64,000 nt of DNA from Cenococcum geophilum 1.58 (lineage: Eukaryota; Ascomycota; Dothideomycetes; Gloniales; Gloniaceae): positions 2,240,432 through 2,304,431 of the forward strand of contig KV748189.1 in NCBI GenBank assembly GCA_001692895.1, written 5' to 3'. The first letter of the stretch is position 1, and each line of letters begins with the position of its first letter. A program made the translations under genes and the position numbers. Below are positions 37,657 through 49,862 of the stretch, piece after piece. The notes beneath the pieces are model-generated. The model saw nothing but the letters and a program-made list of their open reading frames with translations, had not been told where the DNA came from and made no database searches.

Positions 37657-37870
37657 TTAACGCGTTTTGGACGTTAACTTTAGGACCGTAGGTTTAGTGA
37701 CACTTCTAACCTAAAGTACTCGACTAAATCTTTGTATATATAGTTGTTTAACGCGTTTTAGACGTTAATTTTAGGACCATAGGTTTAGTAACACTTCTGA
37801 CCTAAAGTACTTGACTAAATCTTCGTAAACGTGGTTGTTCTACGTAATAGACGCAACTTAGTATCTCCTA
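37657..37870. repeat. 91-bp tandem repeat in the Copia 5' leader
   Basis: TTAACGCGTTTTGGACGTTA begins at 37657 and recurs as TTAACGCGTTTTAGACGTTA at 37748. A third, diverged unit follows to about 37870. It lies just inside the 5' LTR, in the leader. Confidence 0.75.
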
Positions 37871-38035
37871 GTACTTAGTAACACTTCTATTACTAGTTTT
37901 CCGCAAGTCTAAGGTAGCATAGTATCGCCGGAATCTATTCTATATAAGCGCATATGGCACCCCTATACGAGACTATCTCTTCTATTTGAAAACCTAGCTG
38001 CTCTATAGTTGACTATGTATTTAACCACTAATCAG

Positions 38036-38221
38036 TATTGGAAACATAGGGTGACTTACTAATAACGACTACTTAAGTAGGGTTATAGTAATATTGGTTG
38101 ATTCTTATTGATAGGAATGAGGAAAGGGGTGAGGAACTTAAGGTTCCTTACCACGCTAGGGCCATGTCGACACGTGACGGCAATATACTTCATGCGACGG
38201 CAACTTGCCTCATTCCCGACA
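38036..38221 (-). repeat. 5' LTR of the Copia element
   Basis: 186 bp, starts TATTGGAAACATAGGG on the plus strand. Differences from the other LTR are few and mainly C/T or G/A. Confidence 0.95.
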
Positions 38222-39055
38222 AGGTTAAAGAAAGGACTATATAAACTATTAGTTATACAATTTAGATTAATAAATATACTAGTAACGTTTTAGAAACGAA
38301 TTAATAGCGTATTAGGAGAATACCTTAATAATATTATTATCTACTTAATAACTAAAGAAGAATACGAGGAATATGTTAAATAGGTTTTAAAGAGACTATA
38401 AGAAGAATAGATGCTAATAGCAATTAAAAAATACGAGTTCTTTATAAGGAAAACCGATTTTATTAGATTTATTATTAAACTAGGTTATATTAGTATAAAC
38501 CTAAAGAAGATTAAAGCTATAGTAAGTTAGTAAGAACTAGAGAATATAATATAGTTAAGGTTATTCTTAGGGGTTTATAACTACTATAGATAGTTTATAG
38601 TATAATAGTTAAAGAATATTAAATTATTTACTAGACTTATAAAGAAAGAGAAATTATAGGTATAGGGAGACAAGTAAAGGAAGCTATTTAAGGAACTTAA
38701 AGAGTTGTTTACCTAGGAGCTAATTCTTAAAATTTATTAACTAGGACTAGATACGGTTATAAAAATAAACGTATTAGACTTTATACTATAAGTATATCTA
38801 CTATAGAGGTATAAGAATGCATGGTATTTAGTAGCATATTATAGTCTAAAGATAATAATAAGGAGTTATTAGGTATAGTTATAGTACTTAAGAAATAGAG
38901 AGCGTTCTTATAAGGCGTAGAAAAACTATTTATAGTTAAAATAGATTATAAAAACCTAACGGGGTTCCTAATAATAAAAGAACTTAATTAAAGATAGGTT
39001 AAATAGGCAGAGATACTTATAAAATACTATTTTAAAATTTAGTATACTAAAGAAA
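38222..39055 (+). pseudogene. Element H pol: rest of RT and part of RNase H
   Basis: Continues the RT where 31955 stopped. It holds the decayed YxDD box region (LGEYLNNIIIYLITKEEYEEY, a RIPed FLDDIIIYS-type block), the thumb (YISINLKKIKAI, then FLGVYNYYRQFI) and the start of RNase H (about 38740-39055). Then the chromovirus insertion begins. Confidence 0.8.
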
Positions 39056-39060
39056 CTAAG

Positions 39061-39253
39061 TGTCACGGAACCCTACCGCAGGGGCCTCTATAGGAGAGCC
39101 CCGTGCTCTTATATACACCTCGCGTACAGCTTATGTCAGCTACGCGTAGGTATATTACCTCCTTACGCCCTTGACCCTTACGATCGATCACGCAACGTCT
39201 TGTAGACTCCTCGAATACATACACTCTATAGCCACTACCCTCGTTCTATAATA
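39061..39253 (+). repeat. 5' LTR of the nested chromovirus
   Basis: 193 bp, begins TGTCACGGAACCC and ends TTCTATAATA. Only lightly RIPed, like the partner at 45197. Confidence 0.95.
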
Positions 39254-39389
39254 TTACGTTGCGCCTTTTTACCACTAACGCTTAGCCTATAACCAATTCT
39301 ACGTCTCTATAATACTATAGGCGCTGCTAGAAGCAGCGTGTCTATAAATTACCTTACTTTATACTTCTAAGGAACCTATAATAATAAGA

Positions 39390-41000
39390 TAATATTTTTT
39401 ACTAGCTATTATATTAAACCCAAAGAATAATCTAATACCTATACTTAACCTATAACGCCAATTAATCTTAGGAGAATTTAATTTATTAGCCCTAACCCCT
39501 AAGGAAATAGATACCAATAATGTCTTATCTTTTATTAACTATATAACTACGGATAAGTAAATAGAAGGGCTATTACCTATTAAAATTAAAATATAAGACG
39601 CCAAGATATTTATAAAAATAGTAGTATAAAACCCTAATAAATACTACCACCTTTTATAAACCTACTACCTAAAGCTTATATAAGCTAAGATATATATTAC
39701 CTAAGATTACGATATTATCCAAGACCTATAAGCTTGTAAGGCGCTCGCCGATAATATATATTAAGAAACTAAAGATAACCTCCGCGTGTCTAAATATAAT
39801 ATCTAACAGTTAAAGAAGAATAAGATTATACTAATTGCTACAGTCACTAAAAAAGAAGGCATAATTAAATACCTATAATCTTAGCTTAATAAGTATATTT
39901 ATAACAACGCTAGATACCTCTTTACTATATATAACGCCACCTAAGTCTCTACGCCCCTGGCAACTTTACCTACTTAACACTTAATAGAGGGTTAACGCTA
40001 AGCAGCTTTACCTAATAAGAACCCCTACTAAAGCAGTAATAATAAAAGCTATAATAATTAGACCTAAACTGCTACCGTAAAATCTAATATACGCTACCCT
40101 AATCCCCTAGTTTTTTTAAGGAGACCGTAAGAAATACAGCCACTAAAAGATATAAATCCGCGAGAAACTAACTTAGAGCGCCTACCTTTTTCCTATAAAA
40201 GATACTAAGATTAGCTACATTATTAGGCGAATAAAGGGTATACTATTTAATAGACTCTTCGCCTAATGGGAGACTAGTAGCCCCTAGAAGTGACAGTCTT
40301 ACTAAAAAGTCCTTAACGATCTTAACCTAATATACCGTAACTATAACCTACTAGCCACTAACCGAGCTAAACTACGTACCCTAAAGATAAGCCCTACTAA
40401 ATTATTTAATAAGTTTTATATTAAATTCTAGGAATATACTAAAGCCTTTACCTAAGACGATATTAAAGACTAGGAGGATCTCCTTAAAAAAGTTATTTAT
40501 TGCCTTAGTTACGCAGCCGCCAGCTATAACTATAACGATATTTATAAAATAGTAGCAGCCTTATAAAAGATTAAATAATAACTAAATTAGATTACTACTG
40601 CTAACCTTTACTTAAAGACCTCTCTATAGAAGCCCTTTGGGCCTATTAAACCTATATATACTAAGCCACCAATGCCTATTACCTTAAGTACCACTAGAGC
40701 TAATATTAACCTCTCTATACTAACCTTTTCGTAAAAACTCCTAGATAGAGAGCGCGAGCTACTTTAGAAATTAGGACGCTGCTATAGATGCCGTTAAGAA
40801 GGCTATTACCGCGATAACCCAAATTACCTAATAGCTAGGTTTAGTACCCGCCGCCTAATACTTAACCTAATACCCTAAACACTAAATATATTGCTATACG
40901 CCACTACTATACAAAATAAAGACGTAGTAATAGTAGTAGAATCGGATATAGAAGTGGAAAACGCTAAGTTCTAGCCCTAAGTCGCGGGTTAGGACGCCCT
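39390..41000 (+). pseudogene. Gag of the nested chromovirus
   Basis: Read with stops. The capsid region lies at about 39800-40600. A Cys-His knuckle near 40780-40830 (CYRCR, then YYRDNP) is typical of nucleocapsid. RIP stops are frequent. Confidence 0.65.
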
Positions 41001-44000
41001 AATAATAGAGGGATCTATATATCGGCCTGCTTAATAGATAACTTAGTAAAAATAAACGGATAAAAATAGATAGTTTTACCTATAATAGGAACTACTGCTA
41101 TAAAATAATATAAAAGCCGTTTTATAATTAACTGTAGAGCTACTAACTAATTTATAGATACCTAACTTGTGCGTACTTATAACCTACCTACCTTACCCCT
41201 TACTAAAGCCTATGCCCTATAACTCGCTAATAATAGTTATACTATATAGAAGATTACCTACGTAGTATAACTCTACTTAGATATAAACGGGCACTAGGAA
41301 AAGCTTTAGGCCTATATTATACTACTTACTAACTACCCTATTATCCTTAGAATAAGCTAGCTTAAATAATATAACCCCACTATTAACTAGGAAAAGAGAG
41401 AAGCAACCTTTAACTCTAAATACTATAAAAAGACTTGCCTAGGATATAGCCTAACCACCTTTATTTACTTACCAAAATATTAACCTAAAAAACCCTTTAT
41501 TATTTTACCTATAACTAACTGCTATTATATAAGTACCGCGGCCTTTTACCGCATAGTACGTAGGAAAGGCTGAACCATTGCTATAGCTTCCTAATTATAA
41601 CTATATAAGCTTAATAAAGAATAGGACTATATCCTCTATAGTAATAGGATAGACATAGTTAACCTTTTAAAAGATAACGCCCCTATAAAACTCTATAGAC
41701 TTTTACCTTTAGACTTTAAGAAGTTTATAAAACTTAAAAAAGGACTTACTAATAAAGAACTCCGTAAGCTCCTCCTTAAGAGGTACTATAACTTTATTAA
41801 CATATGCTTATAAAAGGGCGTAGATATACTCCCCCTATATCGACCTAATAACTATACTATTAATATTAAATAAGGAAAAATGCTACCTTATAAAAGACCC
41901 TACCTAATATTAAAAAACGAACTTCTAGTTATAAGAAAGTATATTAACGAGCACCTTAATAAAGGGGTTATTCGTCCCGGCATATTACTAGCAGCCGCCC
42001 CTATTCTTTTCGCTAAGAAGCTAGAAGAAGGTATTTAATTTTATGTTAACTATAAAGGACTTAACGCTATTATAATTAAAAACTAATACCTAGTACCGCT
42101 TATATAGGAGACCCTTAAGCGGCTTAGCTAAGCCAAAATCTATACTAAGCTTAATATTATTGCCGCCTTTAACTATCTTTAAATATAGGAAGATAATAAA
42201 TAGAAAACCGTATTTATATTACGCTTTAGCTAATTTAAATATACCGTTATACCCTTTAGTATATATAACGGCCTAGGCACCTTCTAAAGCTATATCAATA
42301 ACGCCTTATAGGACTACTTTAACGACTTCTGCTCCGCGTACCTAGACGATATACTTATTTATAGTAATAACCCTTTTAAGTATACTAAACACGTTTAAAA
42401 GGTCCTATAGCGCCTTAGGGACGTAGGACTTTATATTAATTTAAAGAAATATAAATTCTTAATTATAGAAGTAAAATACCTCGGACTAATTATTACTACT
42501 AAGGGTGTCTATATAGACCTTAAGAAGGTATATATAATTACTAAATAGTAAGCCTTTAACTATATTAAGGACGTATAAGCCTTCCTTAGCTTCGCTAACT
42601 TCTATCAAAAATTTATATACAACTTCTTAGGCGTAGTAGCACTACTTATAGCAATAATNNAAANAAAGGGCCTTTNTATAAAAGGAAGAAAAACGNNCCT
42701 ANGCTTTACCTAGANGCCTAAATATAAGAAGGCGTTCTAAGACCTTAAAAATGCCTTTACTAAAGCACCTATCCTAGCCCACTTTACACTAGGACAATAA
42801 CCCTATTTTAAAACTAACTCCTTAGACCACGTTAACGCAGGCGTCCTCTCTTAGATAAGTAATAACGGTTTCCTTTACCTAGTTGTATTTTACTCGTCTA
42901 AGCTTATACTATAAGAGTATAACTATAAGATCTATAATAAAGAACTCCTTATAATTATATAAGCGTTTAAAGAATTCTAACTAAAACTCTCTTTAGTAGA
43001 GCCTAACTAGCTAACTAAAGTCCTTACGGACTATTGTAACCTTAAGTACTTTATAACTATAAAGTAGCTAAACTAATGCTAAGTATATTAGAACAAGTTT
43101 CTCTCTAGTTTTAACTTTAAAATTATATATAGACTAGGAGTATAAGATACTAAACCTAATAGCCTAATACGCCGCTTATAAGACCTTCTTTAGTCTAAAG
43201 ATAACCTTTATAATTAGTTCCAATAATAGACAATCCTAAAAGTATAAAATTTAACCCTAGGTATACTACCTATAATAGAGCTAACTATACCTTAGCTTTA
43301 TACTATAAAACTAGAGTTACCTCCTAAAATTAATAAGCTTATTACTACGGTATATAATACCTCTATTAACCTATTACTATATTAACTTATTACCGTAAAA
43401 ACCGCTAGAGCCTATATGCTACCCACTAACCTCTAAAGCTTAGGCTAGATTAATATAGCAGCCTTAAAAGTAAAAAAGAATAGGCTCTATTATAGAGGTC
43501 GCCTATTTATCCCTAACTTAGAATATTTATAACGGCAACTAATATAAATAGCCTATAACCTCTAATTAAGCGGCTACCTAGGTAGAGGAGGAACCTATAA
43601 GCTTCTTAGCCGATACTACTTCTAGCTAAAAATAATAGACTTAGTTAAATACTTTATAGGCGCCTACTATAGTTATAAGCGCGTTAAGGCCTTTAATATA
43701 AAGTACTAAGGACTACTGCACCCTTTACTAGTACCTATATAACAATAGGCAGATATTACTATAGATTTTATTATTAACCTACTACCCTATAAATAATACG
43801 GCCGTACTTATAAGAATATCCTTATAATAATATACTAACTTATAAAAAAGCGCCACTACGTTCTAACTAAAGGCGTAGCCGTTAGCGACGTTACTAACGC
43901 CGTTCTTTGCGAAGTTTATTAACTATATAGGTTACCTAACTTAATTACGCCCGACCGAGGCATATAATTTAACTCTAATATATAGAGACGAATCTGCTAA

Positions 44001-44900
44001 CGCCTTAGCATCTCCGTTAAGATATCTATATCCTTTTACTATAAAACTGCTAGGTAACTAGAAAACGCTAATACTAGTATAAAAGTATACCTACAATAGG
44101 TAGTTGCCTATAGTTAAGATAACTAGGTAAATTCGCAGCAAATAACTACGTCTTAACTACTATAGGACTTACCCCATTCTTTGTAAATAAGGGTTATTAC
44201 CCCTAATCCGGCATAAAGCCACTAGAACCTATTAATAAGAAACTGCTATATAAAAAACGCCTTAAGATACTACTTGCCGACCAGTATGTAGACCGTATAA
44301 AAAATCTACTTAACTACTATAAGGGAGAAATGGCCTAGGCTTAAGTAAAGTAGGCCTACTTTACTAACTGCTATAGAACGCCACTACCGGAGATGCGTGT
44401 TGGCAACTAGGTATAGCTAAATATACGTAATATCTCTATATAGAGGCCTATAAAGTCACTTAATTATAAGAACCTTAGCCCCTATTTAATTAAATAAGTT
44501 ATTAATAGGGGAGCTGTATATAAGCTAGAACTTTTGCCTACCCTAGCCACCTATAAGATATAGCCTATATTTTACCTATAGCTACTATACCTCTATTAGC
44601 CTAACCCCTTACTAGGGTAGATATAGCCTAAACCCCTACTAGTATTAATCTAAGATAAGAATAAAGACGAGAACTATAAGGAGTGGACCGTTAAACGAAT
44701 TATTAACTCTAAATACTTTAGTAAAGGTAGAGGATAACGGCTTTACTATAGAGCTATATACACAGGATTTAATATAGATTAGCTAGAATGGCAACTATAG
44801 GAAGACTTTAAAAATGTAAAGGATTTAATTAGCGACTTTTATTACGCGAACTTATAGAAACTAGGCCTAAATAGAGATTTTATACCCAATCCTCTATAGG
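41000..44900 (+). pseudogene. Pol of the nested chromovirus
   Basis: The protease region lies at about 41040-41350. RT follows at about 41850-42640: VIRPGILLA, FYVNYKGLNAIIIKN, KLNIIAAFNYL and the catalytic SAYLDDILIYS, in which the YxDD-type core LDD is still intact. RNase H is at about 42720-43150. The H2C2 finger and integrase are at about 43520-44320, and the chromodomain (NYKEWTVKRIINSKYF) at about 44660-44870. Stops at RIP sites throughout make it inactive. Confidence 0.85.
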
Positions 44901-45007
44901 AGCCCTTATAGAGTTAAACCGTTATATATTACTACGTAAGGGCAAATTACCGTTAGATTGCGGTAAAGTGTAATTACGTAACTAGAATATTGTTAAGATG
45001 TCTAGGA

Positions 45008-45050
45008 ATTTTAACCGGCGGTTAAAGTTATCTAATTAGTTAGATTCTTA
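45008..45050 (+). repeat. TTAACCGGCGGTTAAAG palindromic motif, shared with the Copia 3' leader
   Basis: The palindromic core is followed by TCTAATTAGTTAGAT. The complement occurs at 32435-32477 in an unrelated element. Confidence 0.65.
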
Positions 45051-45196
45051 GATGCTAAGCCTTATTATATAACGTTATTTTAAACCTTTAATAATACCCC
45101 CCTTTTCTTCTTTTCTATACCTTAAGTGCCCCTTCTATATATATATATAGTAACTACAGCGTCGCCAAAGCTCCGCCTTTATAGGAGGGGGGGTAG

Positions 45197-45389
45197 TGTT
45201 ATAGAACCCCACCGTAGGGGCCTCCATAGGAGAGCCCCGTGCTCTTGTATATACCTTGTGTATAGCTTATATCAGCTACACGTAGGTATATTACCTCCTT
45301 ACGCCCTAGACCCTTACAATTAATTGCGTAACGTCTTATAGACTCCTTAAATACATACGCTCTATAGCCACTACCCTTATTTTATAACA
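45197..45389 (+). repeat. 3' LTR of the nested chromovirus
   Basis: 193 bp, begins TGTTATAGAACCCC and ends TTTTATAACA. Confidence 0.95.
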
Positions 45390-46940
45390 CTAAGAATATA
45401 AGAGTAAACGCACTTAGTAGAAAGGCTAAACTATAAAACAATAAAAAAAACTATTAGGAGTAATGCTACGTAAAGATAAGAATAGATTAATTAGATATAA
45501 TTACTCTAAGCTAGCAGTAACTTAAAAGGATAATAAACTAAAAAGAGTTTACAAGATACTAAAGAGCTTTTAGGTATAAAGAATTCTAGAAGCATAGCTA
45601 GAATATTTATAAATAGATATATATAAAAACCAAGAAGTAAAGTATATCCTAAAGAGTATAGTAGAGTATTTTGTGGAAATTTTTTATAAGGGAATAACTT
45701 AAGGATATAACGGAGTAATAGGCTTAGTGTTAAGACTTTAAGAAGAATATATTATTAACGGAATCTAAGGCATAGCTAGAAAAGTAATAAAGGAGTGTTT
45801 AGATTACTAAAGGAATAAACTAATACGGTATAAGCTATATAGAGAGCTATAACTTATTAAAATACTAGAAAAACTATAGGAGGTTATATTATAGGACTTT
45901 ATTATTAAGTTACTAAAGTTAAGAGATCCTATTACTAGATAAGAGCATAACGCGATCTTAGTAATAGTAGATAAGTTAACTAAATAGGGCTACTTTATAG
46001 TATGTACGGAAGAAATCTTAGTAAAAGATATTGCTAGAATTTATATTAAAGTATTTATAAAACATGGAGTACTAAGTAAAATTATATTAGATAGAAATAT
46101 AAGGTTTATAGTAGCATTTTAGAAGGTATTCTTAGCGGAATAAGAAGTTAGAGTAGTAACTTCTACTATATATTATCCGCAGACGGATAGATAAATAGAA
46201 AGATTAAATTAGACACTAGAATAGTATCTAAGGTATTATATTAATTATATATAGAATAATTAGGTATTATTATTACCAGTTATATAGTTTATATATAATA
46301 TAACACTACAGGAAGGAATAGGCATATTACTATTTAAGGCAAATTGCGGATATAAGCTAAGAATATTATTATTACTATAATAAGTAAAGAAAACGAGTAG
46401 TATAGCTAAAGAAAGAATAAAGATGTTAATAAATCTTTATGCAAACCTTATAGAATTAGCGAAAATAATATAAGAAAAGATAAAAAGGTATTATAACGCT
46501 AAGAGATCTAAGGGACCAGATCTTAAGGAGGGGGATAAAGTGTAGCTACTATATAAATTTTTTAAGAGTTAGCAACTAAGTAAGAAGTTTGACTATATTA
46601 AACTAAAACCTTTTAAAATTATATAAAGGATTTTATTAGTTATATTTAAGTTAAACCTACTAGCTAAAATAAAGATCTACCCTATATAGTATATTACAAT
46701 ACTAGAGCTAGTATATAGGAATATTAAGCTACTAATTTATAAAGCAGGCACGTATAGAGGATAAGAAGAAAACAAATAGTAAGTTTTAAAGATCGTTAGT
46801 TATAAGGACGTTAATAATAAAATATAGTATAAGGTTAAGTAGATAGGCTATAATAAGACTACCTAGGAACCACTATAGAATTTAAAGAACGCTATAGGAA
46901 AGATACGGGAGTATTAAAAGAGAATAGGTTAGGTAACATT
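45390..46940 (+). pseudogene. Element H pol: RNase H end, integrase, chromodomain
   Basis: Continues H after the chromovirus. The rest of RNase H is at 45390-45550. The zinc finger region is at about 45600-45830. The integrase core follows (about 45900-46380; VIVDKLTK, then a decayed DDE), then the GPY-like region (DLKEGDKV at 46520) and the chromodomain (YKVK.IGYNKTT at about 46810-46880). Confidence 0.8.
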
Positions 46941-47687
46941 AAGAAGGAGCTAAAGATAAAAGGGTTAGTTAAAGGTAATAAACGAGCTAAATTATCTAAG
47001 GGATCTATCGCTAGTATATTAGTTGTTTCCGCCTCTTCTTAATTAGAACCTTTTTTGGTATCCTTAACCTTAAGCTTACGGAGACCTTACTCTACTAAGC
47101 GGTACTCTTTAGAGCGAACCTTTTTATAACCCTTTTTAAGACGGACTAACTAAGTAAACGCAGTCTGATAAAGCTTAAATGCGTAACGCTGGGCTTCTAG
47201 AAGACGAGTAGACTCTTTAGAGGAATAATAGAGTTTATTATAAGCTGTAATAAGAGAGGCCTTAAGTTTCTTAGCTTTAGATTAAACACGGGACCCTATA
47301 GTGGGTTGGGTAAGGAAGTTAAAGACTTTAAAGACTAATAAGATATATATACTTAGCGTTAGAGACGGACCAAATATTATAGGACGACTATATGTTCGCT
47401 TTCGTACACTTAGCATAGGAAGAAGGTTGGCAACTAGATGGAGCCGCGATTATAATATATACTAACTTCTTCTCTATATAACAAGAATAGGATAGCATAA
47501 CTTTACTAAGAGAAAGGATCTTAAGTACTATGTAATTATAACGATTAGTAAATAAGGATAAAGTTTCCTTTAGTATAATAAGTAATAATAAAGGTTATTA
47601 AATTAAAGATAGGAATACTATACCTCTAATAGACAGCTGAGAAATAGGAGATATCTTTAAGGATAAAGATAAAGAAGAGGGGAATAG
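46941..47687 (+). other. 3' noncoding region of element H
   Basis: Matches the long 3' noncoding parts of B, D and E; no open frame. It ends directly at the 3' LTR. Confidence 0.7.
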
Positions 47688-48089
47688 TGTTACGGACCTT
47701 ATATCGGCAGTAGTAGAACTATTAAGGAGAGATATAAACGGACTAGTGGTGGAAGCACGGAAGGTGCTAGAACTAGTAGAATTATGGGATAAGAGGTAGC
47801 TAAGTTATATAATAAGTCACAAAAGGAGATCTGTTAATCTGTAAGATCTATAGGATCTACCTACGTACCTTACGTACTTAGTATTTCTTAGGCGCAGTAT
47901 TATATATTTAAAGGACTACAGTCCCTACCTAGATAGTTCTCTTCTTTGTAGTAAATCTTAGAATATAATTAAAGTTAATCTGTTAGGCAACTACTCTACT
48001 AGTTATATTTACGTTGTTAACTATTCTATACCTATATACCTAGCCTATTAAGAAGTCTATCGTAGTATCCCCTATAAGGCTTCGTTATA
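47688..48089 (+). repeat. 3' LTR of element H
   Basis: Starts TGTTACGGACCTTATATCGG (terminus not RIPed), ends GGCTTCGTTATA. Confidence 0.9.
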
Positions 48090-49215
48090 TATTACCTATA
48101 TAAACGCCTATACGCTATATATAGTTCTATATAAGGCTCTGCCTAAAGCTTACTCCTTATTATAAAGTAGCCCCTATAGCGTAGTCTCCCGCCCTACTAT
48201 ACTTCCCTATATAAGGATATAAAGGAGGCTGTATAGTAGCCGACTTTATATTTTCTATAGAGGGAGTATAGTAAGGCGGGAGGGTACGCTATATAATAAA
48301 GGGATAGGATTTACGAAGTAAATCCCTACTAACTAGTATCTATAGGTTAAAAGTCTTTCTTTACTAGTAGTTTAATAACCCCTTTATATTAAGGGAGTCT
48401 AATAAGTATAAAAAGTAATAAGTCTACTTTAGAAGCTATAATATTTAAAAAAAATATTTATATAATATTAAAGTTAAATTTTTTTAAAGGGGTGCTAAGA
48501 AGATCTATAAATATTATAAATATAGCTAATACTCGCTAATATTTGCTAATATTAATTAATATAATTAGCTAATATTAAAAATAAAAACTATACTACTATA
48601 AGGGGCATTATAGGGGACTAGTTTTTAGTATAGAGTAGCTATAGTACTAATCTTTTATAATGGATAGTAAGCTTAAAACCCTAGAACTCGGTTATCTCTA
48701 AAACTTAATTACTATACTAAAATTAACTTACTAACTTACCTATCTATTTTCTATACTACTGATTATTTAATATATACTAAAATAAGTAAAACTTATAAAT
48801 AACTATTATAGAGTTTATATTAAGTATTTATAAGTCTATATAAAAAGCTATACTTATATATAGTATCCCTTTATTAATTTTAAGCAATTAGTTAAATAAT
48901 AAGTTATTAAAATAATTTATATACTAATATAAATAGCAATTAACTTCTATATAAAAGGCTTTACTTATTAATTAAGTACTTAAATAGAAATTATAAAAAT
49001 TTATTCTCTTATCCTTATATTATAATTTAAACCTTTAACTACTAACTTTAATATTTTACGCCCTATTTATATAGTAATAATTTTTACTGCTATATATATT
49101 ATAAATATTGCTATATAACTTTATAAATAAACCTCTTCGCATACCATGCATCTACTCTATAGCCCTCTATATGTTATTATATAGGCCCTAATATAGTTAT
49201 AAGCTCTGCGTCTAT
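48090..49215. other. RIPed AT-rich DNA with an inverted repeat and a mutated copy of 49490-49590
   Basis: No gene. A long imperfect hairpin lies at 48178-48214 / 48260-48296. 48471-48590 is a RIPed copy of the nearby intact 49490-49590. The rest (48600-49140) is very AT-rich. Confidence 0.6.
48178..48296. repeat. Inverted repeat (hairpin or palindromic element)
   Basis: TAGCGTAGTCTCCCGCCC and the following CTACTATACTTCCCTATA pair with the complement at 48260-48296 (AGGGAGTATAGTAAGG then CGGGAGGGTACGCTATA). Confidence 0.65.
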
Positions 49216-49590
49216 ATGGAGGTAGAGAGCTTTATAAGGACCTTCGCGAGGACCTTCGCGAGGACCTTCGCGGACGAGCTTAGGGGTAAGCTGTGCACGG
49301 AGCTCTACCAAAGCTCTACAAAAGCTCTGCACGAAGCTCTACTTGAAGCTCTACTAACATGCAACACTGATATACTAGGAAGACTCTACAATCGTCTATA
49401 CGAACGGCTCTACAATCAATCGATTTATCAATTAATTACCTATATAAACGCCTATACGAACGTCTATATAAACGCCCGTACGATGTTTCAAGTTAATTTT
49501 TTTGAAGGGGCGCCAAGAGGATCTGCAAATATTACAAATATCGCCAATACTCGCCAATACTCGCCAATATTGAAAATGAAAACCACGCTG
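49216..49590 (+). repeat. Low-RIP repeat block with an open frame
   Basis: Three 12-bp AGGACCTTCGCG units (49239-49274) are followed by the same GTAAGCTGTGCACGGAGCTC minisatellite as at 26812, then TATATAAACGCC-type units and the block copied at 48471. A 170-codon frame starting at 49216 runs through all of it. It follows repeats rather than any protein family, so I do not call it a gene. Confidence 0.6.
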
Positions 49591-49790
49591 TTCTTGGCAT
49601 GTCTCTGGCTGGGCAGCAACACATGCTTTTCAGCTCTTGCTAAAGATCCGTGGTCTAGATCTCAGCAGTATCAGATTGTTTCTTGGCATGTCTCTGGGCG
49701 GCAATACATGCTTTTCAGCTCTCGCTAAGTAAAGATGTCCGGATCTCAGCATTGAATTGTGTCTTTGTGTATGTCTCTAGGCAGCAGTGC
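49591..49790 (+). repeat. 81-89-bp tandem repeat, about 2.5 copies
   Basis: TTGGCATGTCTCTGG starts at 49594 and 49683, and a diverged unit starts near 49764. TGCTTTTCAGCTCT lies within each full unit. A dispersed copy is at 26540-26650. Confidence 0.75.
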
Positions 49791-49862
49791 TCATGTGCCA
49801 GTTGGAGCCCGATTGGTCGCTGTAAAGTGCCCACCGGGACTAGTCTGACATCCACCGGTATA

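Larger units (their letters stand above)
31961..38221 (-). mobile_element. Complete Ty1/copia element nested in H, target duplication AGGTT
   Basis: Two 186-bp LTRs (31961-32146 and 38036-38221) flank 5.9 kb. AGGTT lies immediately before (31956-31960) and after (38222-38226), and splits a sequence that is continuous in element E. The pol runs on the minus strand. This insertion is younger than H. Confidence 0.95.
39061..45389 (+). mobile_element. Complete Ty3/gypsy chromovirus nested in H, target duplication CTAAG
   Basis: 193-bp LTRs (39061-39253 and 45197-45389) with CTAAG before (39056-39060) and after (45390-45394). Gag, protease, RT, RNase H, integrase and chromodomain are in order on the plus strand. 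The polypurine tract just before the 3' LTR is GGAGGGGGGG (45184-45193). N bases at about 42659-42706. Confidence 0.95.
27730..48089 (+). mobile_element. Ty3/gypsy element H, split by two nested retrotransposons
   Basis: LTRs of 411 bp (27730-28140) and 402 bp (47688-48089) in direct orientation bound gag, protease/RT, RNase H, integrase and chromodomain segments in that order. The element is interrupted by a Copia element (31961-38221) and a chromovirus (39061-45389). Without them it is about 7.8 kb, close to the 8.1 kb of element E. The flanks AATTA and TATTA agree at four of five bases, a weak target duplication. N bases are at about 29699-29719. Confidence 0.9.

Noticed and set aside
49216-49728. 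170-codon frame as a gene
   Set aside because: It runs through three unrelated repeats found elsewhere in the window and has no domain resemblance.
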